A DNA stretch of 64,000 nucleotides from Termitomyces sp. T153 (Eukaryota; Basidiomycota; Agaricomycetes; Agaricales; Lyophyllaceae), in assembly GCA_018296165.2 (NCBI GenBank), contig JACKQL020000158.1, positions 1 to 64,000 on the forward strand, read 5' to 3'. The notes below the pieces were generated by a model. It was not told the origin of the DNA. It was given only the letters and a program-made list of their open reading frames with translations, and made no database searches. This document shows positions 33,101 through 42,829 of the stretch, one piece after another. The position numbers and the translations under genes were made by a program. The first letter of the stretch is position 1, and every line of letters starts with the position of its first letter.

Positions 33101-34213
33101 TGTCATGACCCATTCCCTGAAGCCCTGTACACTGCCCAACAAACCCCCGCTCCCCTGGAACCCCCCAACACTTCATCAAACTTCCCCAGCACTCCACGCC
33201 TACTCTGGCTAACTCCGGCACCTTCTCGGCTAACTCTGACGGCCTCCTGGCCAACTCTAACATCTTCCCCGCAGCTGCCGGTGCTTCCCCTGGACTTCCT
33301 GCGCCCCTGGGACCACTCCCCTGCTGTGCCTGACCCCATTACACATCATCAACTCGACACCCTGGCTTCCCCGACTTACCCTGGAGTATCACAACAGCCT
33401 TGGAATGGACTGTGTCACAATTGATCCCATCAACATATCAACGTGGCCTGCCCTCTGATTGTAACTGACACCTGTTGACTCTGTCAAGCTCCACCAAGCC
33501 CTGCCACCATGACGTCCCCGGAGCTCTTCAGTAGTCAGTATATAAGACATAGAGTAGCTCCTTGTACTCTAGTCTTGTGATTATCTATCTACCTACCTTT
33601 CTGATGTGTTTCTGATTGTTTCTTCTTGTGTTTTGTGTCCCATGTCTCATTTTCCCTACTCTCAGTCTCCTGGTCTTATCTTGTTTCTGTTCTGTTATCC
33701 TTTTGTTATCGTTCCGTGTCTCTGCCTGAATCTATTCTCATTCTCATCTCGTCTTCATCTTGTTTTGTTTGACTCCATATTGCTCCGTTTGATTCTGTCT
33801 ATTGTGTTCAAGTCCTCTTGATCATAACATACTCACAAACTCCACAATTACAATTACGAACCTCCAATGCTCGTTACCACCCCTGGACCCTACTATACAC
33901 TTGGCTCCGAACCCTATCAATCCCTGTTGATCCCCCATCAGAACTCTGGCTCTGCTCCTGTCATCCGTGTAGCCTCTGCCTCCTTCACACCTGCAATACT
34001 CACACACGGATTTATGCCTGAACCCTGCCAAGTCCGTCCCCCTCCCCTCTGGACCTCCCCAGACTTGCTCGGATCAATCTCCCCTGGCTATCCTCACAAG
34101 TCCCCAGTGCTTGGAACAACCCCAAGTGCTTGGTTGTCAGTGCAGGTAATCACGTTCGCCTAGTAAGGACTCGCCTAGTGTAGCTGAGCCCCTGTGGTCA
34201 GCAGAACCTGACA
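33101..34213 (+). mobile_element. Gypsy-type LTR, apparently solo
   Basis: 1,113 bases, tgtcatgacc...gcagaacctgaca, same family as 31,521-32,648. No purine tract or internal sequence adjoins it. The flanks (ggtgt left, gtatg right) do not match; they belong to two different parts of the membrane-protein family, which suggests rearrangement after insertion. Confidence 0.8.
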
Positions 34214-34860
34214 GTATGTGCCAGAGCATCAAATAGGCAGTGCCGGAGCAGCTCAGCTTGGGGCATATGCAATGAGTCACTTAGCATGAGTGAGCAACAT
34301 GGGCACATATAGCATACAGCCCGAGTATGAGCTCCTCTAGCCTATATCACCATACCTCCAGCCCATTTGCAAACCCATATTGAGCTTGAAGGGCAGTAGC
34401 ACATATACACAGGGCAACAGTCCAGCAAGCTGTGAGTGTCTTCAGCTACAGTACCTCTTCCACTTCCCTCTCCAACTTCAACTCAGTTTATGGAATAGCA
34501 TGGAGCATGGGTGTGATCCTGAAAGAATGCAAAGTGTTTGGAAGTAGTGTGTGAAGTGGTATTTCATTGGTGAAAATTAAATTTTGAGGGGGTGAGCATG
34601 AATGGTGGTGTGATGGACATGAGTGGGAGTGGGGTGGCTAGAACAGGAGTGCAGAGAGTATCTAGTGTACATAGGAGTGTCTACAAATAGATTGAACAGA
34701 GCCAAACTTGAAGTAATTCTGAAGATAGGTCAAAGTTCTGATGGTGGAGGTAAGTCAGTAATAAAAAGTACAGTGAGCCTGATCATCAAAATTGCATAAC
34801 ATGGAACATGAACATGATAGGATAGGATGATGTGAGATGTGACATATATGCACAAGTACT
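34214..34860 (+). pseudogene. Membrane-protein family relic, rearranged
   Basis: 34,214-34,720 is nearly the reverse complement of 50,985-51,470, with CpG replaced by TpG or CpA (gagcatcaaatag here, gagcgtcaaatag there). It then switches at about 34,725 to sequence matching 52,200-52,350 in direct orientation (gtacagtgagcctgatcatc). The join of two separated sources shows the piece was made by rearrangement. No open frame survives. Confidence 0.7.
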
Positions 34861-35100
34861 AGACATGTTTGGCTTTGATTTCAACATATGCTTGGTTAAT
34901 TTGTGACTGGTTATGAAGAATGACTGGGAATTTGTAGACCAGTGAGGAAGAATTGAATGAAGTGAGAAAAGGCTTAAGTTGCAACATGATGTTGTGGAAA
35001 AGAAATATAATGAATTCTTGAGTTCTAAGACAGTTCTTGAGCTTTGGTTTTACTTCCCAAGAGCAAGAGGGGCTGAAAATCAAGCCAGAGCTGTGAAGTC
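34861..35100. other. Unassigned sequence between relics
   Basis: A minus-strand frame covers 34,859-35,083 (Phe/Leu-rich, no recognised motif). It may be the 3' part of the tyrosine-recombinase element that follows, but nothing in it confirms this. Confidence 0.3.
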
Positions 35101-35968
35101 CTAAAGAGCTGGAGGTTTGAAAGGGGCTAGGTGAGGATGGGCCATGTGAAGGAGTGAGGAGAGATGCAGAATCCTAATGGGGTTATTTCCCATGTAGAGT
35201 TTGTATGCATTGTTGCACCACTGACTGAGGAGCTGAATCTTGTAGTCAGAGTATTTAGCAGAATCTTGTAGTCAGAGTATTCAGTGGAATCTTGTAGTCA
35301 GAGTATTCTGTGGCCATGGCAGTGGAGCAGTGCTGTGTCTGAAGCTGTGACCTGTGTAGGGTGCTAGCTCAATCCCTGGAAGCATGAGTGCTTTTTGGAT
35401 CTCTTGGATGAAGTGTGTGTATGACAGAGCTCTTCCATCTAGCTGCTCAAACAGGGGCACACTGCCTTTACACAGGAGCTCAAAGAACAGGGCCTTGAGT
35501 GCTGTGATGGAGCAAGTGGGACATTTGGGTGCTGCTGCTGCTGTGATTGTGACTCCCTTTCTGAATTGAGGGTGAGCCAGACATGCATGGCAGACTTGAA
35601 ACCAGGAAGAAATTGGACTGTGCTGTAGGAGAGATTGAGGTTTGCATTGAACTTCCTGCCTTTCCCTGGTAAATTCTCTACTGTGGAGAAGGCTTGAGTA
35701 TGTGAGGCAACACATGGCATAAATGGTCATGTGTCCTGGCACAATGCCTGGGCAAAGCTGGGTGAGCAGGGTGGTGAGGACTGGGAGGGTGATGGGGTGT
35801 ACTGGCCAGCAGTTGCATTCACCATGGAAACATGACAACCATTCTACCAGGAGGGACTTGAGCATGGTGAAAGGCAAGTCTGCATCAGTGTGGAGGAAGC
35901 ATACCAAGGCCAGGTATGCTTTGATGGTCTTGGGTTGAACTTGGAGGTCAAGGCTTGCAACCCCATCA
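35101..35968 (-). pseudogene. DIRS/Crypton-like tyrosine recombinase remains
   Basis: The minus-strand sense starts near 35,968 (QPKTIKAYLALV), then runs through the frame 35,281-35,907: CFLHTDADLPFTMLKSLL, LPVLTTLLTQLCPGIVPG, LTYSSLLHSREFTRE and YTGHSFRHSTA. The HxxR box (GHSFR) is kept, but the first catalytic Arg region, normally LLRSGEF, reads LLHSREF, so the Arg is displaced or lost. The C-terminal segment with the Tyr nucleophile (SDYKIQLLSQW and AYKLYM) lies at 35,180-35,260 in another frame, after a triplicated 26-27 base unit. The element replaced the 3' end of the neighbouring membrane-protein gene. Confidence 0.65.
35237..35308 (-). repeat. Triplicated 26-27 bp unit inside the recombinase relic
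   Basis: gaatcttgtagtcagagtatt occurs three times in tandem with 5-6 base spacers. The unit encodes the YSDYKI segment just before the Tyr nucleophile, so the triplication disrupts the C-terminal domain. Confidence 0.85.
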
Positions 35969-37354
35969 AAATCAACGACATCCCACCCCTCACACTACCC
36001 CCAAACGCCTCGCGCTCTTTCGCAATCGCACTCGCAGTCTTTGTTCCCGACATTGAGTTCGAGAGGGCCGTCCCATGACTCGATACACTCGCGGCTCGCT
36101 GTGCAGCAGCCCCTGCCCCAGCAGAGACGGGGTAGGCACTCAAGTTGGGGTACGCACCAACGTTCTGTGCGTACGCGCTTCCGGCCTCCGAGCTTGACAC
36201 GGGGCTTGCAAACGGATTGGGGAAATACGCGGATCCAGACCCCGATCCAGACCCTGGGTCGGAGGGGTTCATACTCGGCGTGTACGATCCATGCCCGTAC
36301 CCGTTGCCGTTGCCGTTGCCGTTGCCGTGGCCATGCTGACTCTGGCTCATAGCATACGCAGCGCCGACGCCCGCTGCACCCGCACCCGCACCCAGATCCG
36401 CAGTCCTCATCTCCTGCCTCCGTTCGTGCTCCGGCACATATTGGAACGGCATAACGACGCCACCGACGCCTGTTCCCAGACGTCCGCCCATGCCGTCGTC
36501 GCCGTCGTCGGGGAGAGAGATGCGAGGTGCGGTGGGAACGACGTGTGCAGGGTCAAAGTTTCCGTCGAAGAGGTATTTTTCACTGTTGCGCCGGTGTCGA
36601 CGGATTAGGAAAATGGTTAGAAGCGTGAGGATGACGAGGCCGACTACACCTGTGAGTTATGTAAGTAGGAGAAGGATCAAACTTAGTGTAGAATGGAGAC
36701 ACGGACCTCCGACGACGCCGCCTACGATTGCACCGATGTTGGTGGAAGAATTATGTTGAGAGGGGGGGCTGGTTATTACAGCGCCTGGAATGATACTGGT
36801 TTGAACGATGATACTCGTGAATACTTGGCCATTAGACGTTAGACTATGTTCCAAAATATCCGCATCAGATGTCGTAAGTGATAGATAGGAGAAAGGTACG
36901 TACACGGCTGTACTTGAAGTAAGAGAAGTTGATGGAGGTGCGGATGTTAGGTCCGGGGTGGACGAGGGTGGTGCGGAAGTGGTTGTAGAAGGGCTGTTAG
37001 ATGTTTGAGGGGCCGAGGAGGCGGGCGTAGAAGGATTTGGGGATTCGCTGGTGGGAGAAGAAGACAGAGAGCTGGTTGAAGAGGTTTCACTAGATGAAGA
37101 GGATGAACTCGAGCTTGTGGTCGTAGTTGAAGTGAGTGTCGTCAAGTTGCTCGTACTCGAAGGAGGAGCAACGCTGGACGTTGTTGTTTCTGTAGAAGTG
37201 ACAATAGAGTCAGAAGTCTGAATGTGCGAGACTGTTGAGAGAGAGGACAGAACGAGAGAAGAAGAAGAAGACAAAGACGACATTAGAATTGAAAAAGAGC
37301 ACCTTGATGGGACGAGGCCGGCAGAGTAGCAGCGGCAGACTGAGACGAACTCAT
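35969..37354 (-). pseudogene. Single-pass membrane protein, C-terminus truncated
   Basis: The likely start is the ATG at 37,352-37,354 (MSSSQSAAATLPASS), followed by a GT-AG intron with ctcaacag acceptor near 37,230. A Ser/Thr/Pro-rich ectodomain of about 170 residues follows, including long Ser and Thr runs. Next comes GQVFTSIIVQTS, a Gly-rich GAIVGGVVG, and a 57-nt intron at 36,650-36,706 placed inside the membrane segment. The helix VGLVILTLLTIFLIRR is followed by basic residues and the family tail motif FDGNFDPAH. The cytoplasmic tail has PFQYVPEHERRQEM and Gly/Ala/Ser-rich stretches. It ends abnormally at about 35,969 where tyrosine-recombinase sequence takes over, losing the conserved end. 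Architecture resembles fungal cell-wall stress-sensor-like proteins, but the function is unknown. Confidence 0.7.
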
Positions 37355-38107
37355 CTGTCGGTATCAAAATGCAAGACAGTGACAAGAGACAGGATCAATG
37401 GTGCCGTCACTGGTGAGAACAAGCAGCGAAGAAGCAATGCTTTCCAGAAGAATCAGATCGTGCACACCGCGAGGCCACGCCACTTCTCGTCACCTTCTTA
37501 CATCCTACTTATCGCCTCCGATCACTACGGCATGCAATGCCCACGTCGCAGTCCAAAGATAAAAGACAAAACGTGAAGCAGAAAAGGAGAAACTCACGGC
37601 TGGGGGTAGCAGCAGACATCGCTTCCGAGGAAGGTATAATATAATGGTGGTTGTCCGATTAGCGTAGCCCGCTATATCAATCCGATCTCCTCAAAAGAAA
37701 GTCCAAAGTCCCATGAACAGGTGGCTGTGCTGGACGTATGTAATCAAATCTGATCTTAGTGGCGCCACTTTTGTTTGTTTTTTTTTTCTCGATCCGAGCG
37801 CTCCGGGTGATCTCGACGAAAGAGCCAATCACACAATCGACTCATGCGTGTGCGATCTTTTCTTCTTCCAACCAAACTTTTCCTCTTCCGTGAAATTTTC
37901 TCCACCCCCTGAAGTTTTTCCTCCGAAGACCGACTGCCAATTTCTATTTGTAGCACGACGCGGCCCGCACTGTGCGCAGCCATGGCTCACCGATTTGGAA
38001 GTAAACTCATGTATTCACCTGGCGCCTTGCTTGATCGTGACGTGGGTTCAGACAAACGCATATAGTGATATCCGACATCACGCCGGCCGCGTAATTACCG
38101 CGGGTAC
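37355..38107. other. CpG-rich upstream region of the membrane-protein gene
   Basis: No gene is supported. The region is CpG-rich, unlike the repeats to the left, and presumably holds the promoter of the minus-strand membrane-protein gene. A possible extra 5' exon (ATG at about 37,619 with a gtgagt donor) could exist. No TATA box is convincing. Confidence 0.35.
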
Positions 38108-38210
38108 GGTGCGCGTCCTGTACCAGCCAGGATTTGAACTCTTGCGTTCAAACCCGTGTCAACTACCATCAGTCACCCGGTCCATTTCGGGTTATTATTG
38201 ACTATATTAC
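38108..38210 (-). repeat. tRNA-like repeat, left arm of an inverted pair
   Basis: Read on the minus strand it carries tagtcaataataaccc, then ggaccgggtgactgatgg, then the B-box-like aagagttcaaatcctgg and ctggtacaggacg. It aligns with 41,521-41,625 in opposite orientation over about 105 bases at high identity. It could be a tRNA-derived SINE or the terminal inverted repeat of the 38.1-41.6 kb island. Confidence 0.75.
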
Positions 38211-38581
38211 AATGTAATACCTGAACGCTGAGCGTTTTCATCTTTTTCCTCACTTTAATTGGTCTTTCTGAGCAGTCTTTCGTATCCATGTTACTTACCT
38301 CAATTTCTCGGAATAAATTGATATCTACCCGACAATCTGATATGATGCATCCAGTGTTCCGCGTTTGAAATTGCAGGTGACACTGACACGTCACATTCCG
38401 CATTCTGCTGCCCCCATTTCTGTCAGAGTTTCGCCAGTGGGCGACAGCGAGCATTGAGATACAACATGCAGCCATAGATTCCCACCTGTGCCCAGCTCAG
38501 CATTCTCAGCTCATCAGCGCTGCGTCCTGGAGTCTCCGCTGCGTCACATGAATTCTGTGAAGGTTGAACTCTCTGTATTTA

Positions 38582-39165
38582 CAGATTCGGTGGAATAGTG
38601 CCGGTGCATTTGTTGGCAAAGCCACCAACTGCTGGCCTGACGAGGATTCAAGTCTTATGTTTGAATCATTTCTTGCGGCGCCACTTCTTGACACATTGAC
38701 CCTATACACTGAGCGCAAATTCAGTGGGAGTGATACAGCTGGACACAGTGTCGACGTTGTTGGTGTTGCGCTAGATGCCTATGCTCATCACACTCTCGTT
38801 GACACTGATGGGGACATGTTGTTGACAGACCTTCAAGGTAGGATCATTTGTATACTGTTGCATGTTCTTTTCTAACGTCTAATGTAGGTATCATTGGCCC
38901 TGATCAGTCTGTCATTCTATTTGATCCTCAGGCCCACTCGTATGTGTTTGTCTTCTACTCATTTGAGTTTGTGTTATTAAGCGCATGTATTGAATCTTTA
39001 GTCGAAGCAAAGATACAGGATTCTGGGACCAAGGTTCTGAAGGCATTGAAGCATGGGAGAAGGCACACAAGTGCAACGAAATGTGCAAACAATTGAAATT
39101 GAAGGGTGTAGAAGTTTCCCAGAGGCCCCTTTGTCACGGTTTCACACCTCCCCATGAAGATTGAC
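38582..39165 (+). pseudogene. Alpha-type protein kinase, C-terminal domain
   Basis: Three exons are readable. The first starts after a ttacag acceptor at 38,582 and reads LLDTLTLYTERKFSGSDTAG, DAYAHHTLVDTD and LLTDLQG. A 51-nt GT-AG intron (38,838-38,888) leads to IIGPDQSVILFDPQAHS. A second intron (about 38,941-39,001) leads to TGFWDQGSEGIEAWEKAHKC and NEMCKQLKL, ending at a TGA near 39,165. DLQG, the DPQAHS element and the H-x-CN-x2-C zinc-site signature identify the atypical alpha-kinase (MHCK/eEF2K) fold. The N-terminal lobe with the ATP-binding Lys is not found upstream, where the inverted repeat begins, so the gene looks 5'-truncated. Confidence 0.7.
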
Positions 39166-39252
39166 TAGTATACTAAAGTTATAGATCTAGTGCATCTAGC
39201 TACGTATAGATCTACACAAGAATTGAATGATATTTGAAGTTCATATGTCTAT

Positions 39253-40778
39253 TTACATCAGAGGCAGCATTGCCAAAAAAATAGACCAAACATTGAGAAA
39301 TGTAATCTCCCTTATACCTAGAGAATCAAACACTGCCTGTGCTTGTGCGCTATACTCAGGAGTACAAAATGCAAGGACATCCTCTCCATCTTGAATGGCC
39401 TCAATCAATCCTGGCAAGATGGAAGTATCAACCTCCTGCAAGCAGTTTGCTCCGCCATATTTCTCTGGGAGAACAATTGCAACATTAGGTGCAATGCCAG
39501 AGGGATTCTTCTTGTTGGAGTCTTTTCTGACGACATGATTATTGAACCAATCTCTGAGTTTATCGAGTTCTGCCTGGATGAGTGGTGGCCACAACCATTG
39601 AACAAGATTGCTGCAGAGTTTTGTTAGTTTAAGAGAATTAAGTATAACAGACTAATGATTGGGGTTTGCCTCAGTGTAGACATTTGCGCCAGCATGCCAG
39701 AATTGTTTCACATTATCTCCCCATTGAAGGCGGAAGGGAAGCCATCCTCTTTCAATGGTTATGTTTTGGACACTTCGTAGAAACCGATGAGCTGGAAGTT
39801 CATCAGTGGAGAGCTCAGGGTGAAAAATCTCTCTACACAAGATCAACAAATTTGACAAGATACTGGTAAGTAAATTACAGCTACCTCAGTGCATTTGCAA
39901 GTCCAAACACCTGAGTTGTCTCGCTGCCGCAGTCTGTACTCATTTGGATGGGCATACCTACATATCAAAGGATCAAAGTCCGGAATTGCTTGTCATTGTG
40001 ATTGAAGGCTGACCTAGTATAAAGAATGAGAACCGAGACCTTTCTATTCAGTTTTGAATCATTGCTTACCTCCATATTCATTGATGAGATGGAGAAAGAG
40101 AAGTGCAATGGCTTTCTGCCACCTGTTGTTGGGGACAACCCACAACCCAAGCCACTTCCCACTCCACACATCACAAACTCCCCAGATAGGAAATCCGATA
40201 GCAGCCAACTTGTCGTGGCCATCGCCCGACCACTCATGGTGGGGTCCAAGCGAAACTAGAACACCACGCTTGATCTTCTTGGACCCTGGCTCATGGATGG
40301 TGAACCCTTCAGGGTCTTGAAGATGCATCTTGGAACGAACAAAACTCCTAAAAGAATAATGATAAGATGATCGGCCTGAGTATTGTATCAAGAACATGCA
40401 CCTTGTAAGAGACAAGCCGGTGGTCATCAATATACCCTCTCTAATTGACCCAGGGCCTCTTCGGCTGGTAGGATCCAAGGCCATCTGATCAAGGACCATC
40501 TGACGCTTGTCTGCCAGAGGTAAGGCCTTAGTAGTGGCACCGCTGCCCTGGAGTCCATACTGCTTGCGGCAGTGAGCCACAGTAGTTTCACTGACAATTT
40601 ATAAGTCAGTTATTGAAATGAAGTAAGTAAGTTTGAACTAACCTCATATGAATGCCATGCTCATTCCAGAGAAGTTGGCTGACCTCTGTGCAGTTTTGGA
40701 CACCTTGGCGATGATATTCACAGATAAGAGCTTCCATGCATTTATCATCAGACTTGGCTTCGTTCAGTGTCACATTGA
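39253..40778 (-). CDS. Integrase-core (DDE) domain protein, five introns
   Basis: The minus-strand gene can be read through five GT-AG introns at 40,591-40,642 (52 nt), 40,348-40,401 (54), 39,958-40,069 (112), 39,833-39,884 (52) and 39,611-39,652 (42). Each splice restores frame and family sequence. A helical N-terminal part (EYHRQGVQNCTEVSQLLWNE) is followed by the retroviral-integrase-like core. Its first Asp is in EWSGDGHDKL, the second in STDCGSETT, and Glu in NITIERGW. The C-terminal part has QWGDNVKQFWHAG, DWFNNHVVRKDSNKK, and IVLPEKYGGANCL. This family is widespread in mushroom genomes and presumed transposase-derived. No stop interrupts the exons. The 5' end is unclear: sequence beyond 40,737 is in sense, but an in-frame stop occurs near 40,785. 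Confidence 0.75.
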
Positions 40779-40782
40779 GGGA

Positions 40783-41425
40783 TTAGGCATCCCATTGAGG
40801 CGTCCTATTGAGGCACTTGGCATCCCAAAAGCCCATACCATCTGCCTGGAATCCACAAGTAGAACAGATAAATGTAAAGATAAGACCAATTTGCACGAGA
40901 TTGAGAATCATTGCAGGACTCACCAACATCAGTAAATTACATATAGAGCCAGGTGCCAAGAGTTCAGTGTTCAACAGTGACCTGAGCATGCCATCAATTG
41001 CGTGGTGGTAAGCAACTAATACGTCACAGAGAAAGAGAAGTTGTACTGTTGCTGCTGCAGCTGCTGCACTCCAAGAAGACTTCAGAAGTGCTCTGAGAGT
41101 AATAGTGTGGAAGGAGCCAAGCCGGTCCACTAGCCAAATCTCCTCTGCATGCAGCACCTATGATCTGGTGCACTACCAGGACGTGGCCACTGCAAGCCAG
41201 AGGTTAAAGGTAATAGCAGCAAGAACTTTTCTATGCTGGGGCACAAATGGGGGCTTCAAGGTTGAAGGAGGGGGCAGCGAGGATCATGCACAAAAAGGGC
41301 TCAGGCATTGAGGTCCAATTTCCAAAGCATGACCCAAAACCACTGTCAGTAATGCCTCGCAACACTTTCTGAAGTTGATCACATTGCGCATAGATATCAA
41401 TGTATTCTAGAAATTGGAATAACAT
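40783..41425 (-). other. Unrecognised frames upstream of the integrase-core gene
   Basis: Frames at 40,783-41,157 and 41,231-41,425 on the minus strand contain an Ala-rich, hydrophobic segment (WSAAAAAATVQLLFLCDV) and the string VLRGITDSGFGSCFGNWTSM. They may be 5' exons of the integrase-core gene or a separate relic. The donor and acceptor sites I could propose are not decisive. Confidence 0.35.
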
Positions 41426-41520
41426 GTGTACTTAGAAATAAAAACACTTCTAGAAACGATTGCAAGTTCTGACAACCGAAAGACTCAAAAAATAGTGAGG
41501 AAGAGAGTAAAACATTGGGG

Positions 41521-41625
41521 TATTAGTCAATAATAACCCAAGAATAGACCAGGTGACTGGTGGTCGTTGCCGCAAATTGAACGTAAGAGTTCAAATCCTG
41601 GCTGGTACAGGACGTGCACCATACA
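41521..41625 (+). repeat. tRNA-like repeat, right arm of an inverted pair
   Basis: Plus-strand tagtcaataataaccc, accaggtgactggtgg, then aagagttcaaatcctgg and ctggtacaggacgtgcacc. It is the inverted partner of 38,108-38,210. The B-box match is good and the A-box-like gtgactggtgg is weaker. The pair points outward from the island that holds the kinase and integrase-core genes. Confidence 0.75.
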
Positions 41626-42027
41626 GCGGGACTTCTCATTTCCAACCTCAACCAATCAGCTGGGGTCTGGAACATTGATCAAGTTCTTGGCTAGATCTTA
41701 TTTGTCGATTCGGGCCTCCGCAAAGTTAAAATGCACCCATACCCACACATACCAACGTGTGCCCACACTCACTTGTTGCATCATTCATGAGCACCACTTA
41801 TACATACATACATATGCAATCCATGCCCACTTATATTTCATATTCACACCACCTATCTCAGATAATCTCAGATATCCAATGGACAATTCGAGCTTTGGCT
41901 AACGTTAACCATATATGTGATTTGTCATTTCAAACCTCATATTCCTAAACACAACTCCACATACCGCCGTCTGCATCCATGTACCTCTCCAACCCATCCA
42001 AAAGCTCTTATTGAAGGAGTGCTCGAG
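41626..42027. other. No recognisable gene
   Basis: Contains tacataca-type simple sequence near 41,805 and short frames only. I see nothing assignable. Confidence 0.45.
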
Positions 42028-42165
42028 GTGGTATTTTGTTGGCGTATCCCGATTCCAGGGATGGTGCACATGATGGCTGGGATGAGTGGCATGGGTGGCA
42101 TGGGGCGTGGGGAGTACCTAGTGTGCATAAGGATGAAGGCGGGTTTTCGGAGAGGTGCATGAGGG
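42028..42165 (+). pseudogene. Membrane-protein family fragment, tail end
   Basis: Plus-strand sequence ggtggtattttgttggcgta to gagaggtgcatgag matches the last part of the tail of the gene at 52,672-54,117 (GGMSLANPDS through VQEVHEE) with frame damage. It lies next to, but opposite in strand to, the fragment at 42,300-42,825. Confidence 0.5.
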
Positions 42166-42299
42166 GAGGAGATTGGTTATGAATGATACAAGTGCGGGCA
42201 GACCCGAACTCGGGTGGGAGACTCATAACTCTGTACAATCCATGTCATGTCCATACATGGTGAATTCAACTCATTCCTTTCCGTTCCACACTCCGGTAC

Positions 42300-42825
42300 T
42301 TACAGGAACAGCATGACAATACCCGATGCCCATACCAAACTGCTCGCCCATTGCATCACCACCGTCCCCATTATCAGACAAAGAGATGTAAGTGTGGTTA
42401 GGGGAACGTGTGCGGGGTCAAAATTACCGTCAAAGATGCATTTGTTGTGGTCATGACGGTGCCAGTGGATGAGCAGGAGAATGAAGAGGGTGGAACCAAC
42501 TAGTACTATGCCAGAGGGAAGAAGATGATGAACTTCCGACGATGCCAACGTTGGTGTTGGAAAGCATTTGGATGATGATGCTAGTGAATACTTGTCCATT
42601 AGTACCTATGCAGCTGTATTTGAGATCAGGGTATTCGCAGTTGATGGTGGCGTGGAGGGTTAGGTCTGAGCTACTTGGGACAATGGGCGTTGGAGGGTCC
42701 TCAGGTTGAAGAGGCAGAATCAGAGGGGCTGGTGCTGAGAGATCATTGGAAAGCTTTCGGGGGTGAGGAGGACGCAGACACGACTCATGGCCGTAAGTTG
42801 GGTGGATCTCAAGAGTGGACGTCAT
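42300..42825 (-). pseudogene. Membrane-protein family relic, ectodomain end and TM
   Basis: The minus-strand frame 42,451-42,825 starts MTSTLEIHPTYG and contains GTNGQVFTSIIIQMLSNTN and VGIVG, matching GQVFTSIIVQTS and IGAIVGG of the copy at 35,969-37,354. The next frame reads GIVLVGSTLFILLLIHWHRH, then CIFDGNFDPAHVPL, i.e. the membrane helix and the FDGNFDPAH motif. The Ser/Thr-rich ectodomain is shortened and the tail is missing. Confidence 0.65.
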
Positions 42826-42829
42826 AATG

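Noticed and set aside
31521..34213. LTR pair 31,521-32,648 and 33,101-34,213 as one short retroelement
   Set aside because: The 450 bases between them are a relic of the host membrane-protein family, not element internal sequence, and only the left LTR has a polypurine tract.
35844..36491. A 215-codon gene starting MGGRLGTG
   Set aside because: This is only the cytoplasmic-tail exon of the larger membrane-protein gene; the same sense continues upstream through the 36,650-36,706 intron.
38108..38210. Functional tRNA gene
   Set aside because: The B box is good, but the acceptor and anticodon stems do not pair convincingly; treated as a tRNA-like repeat.
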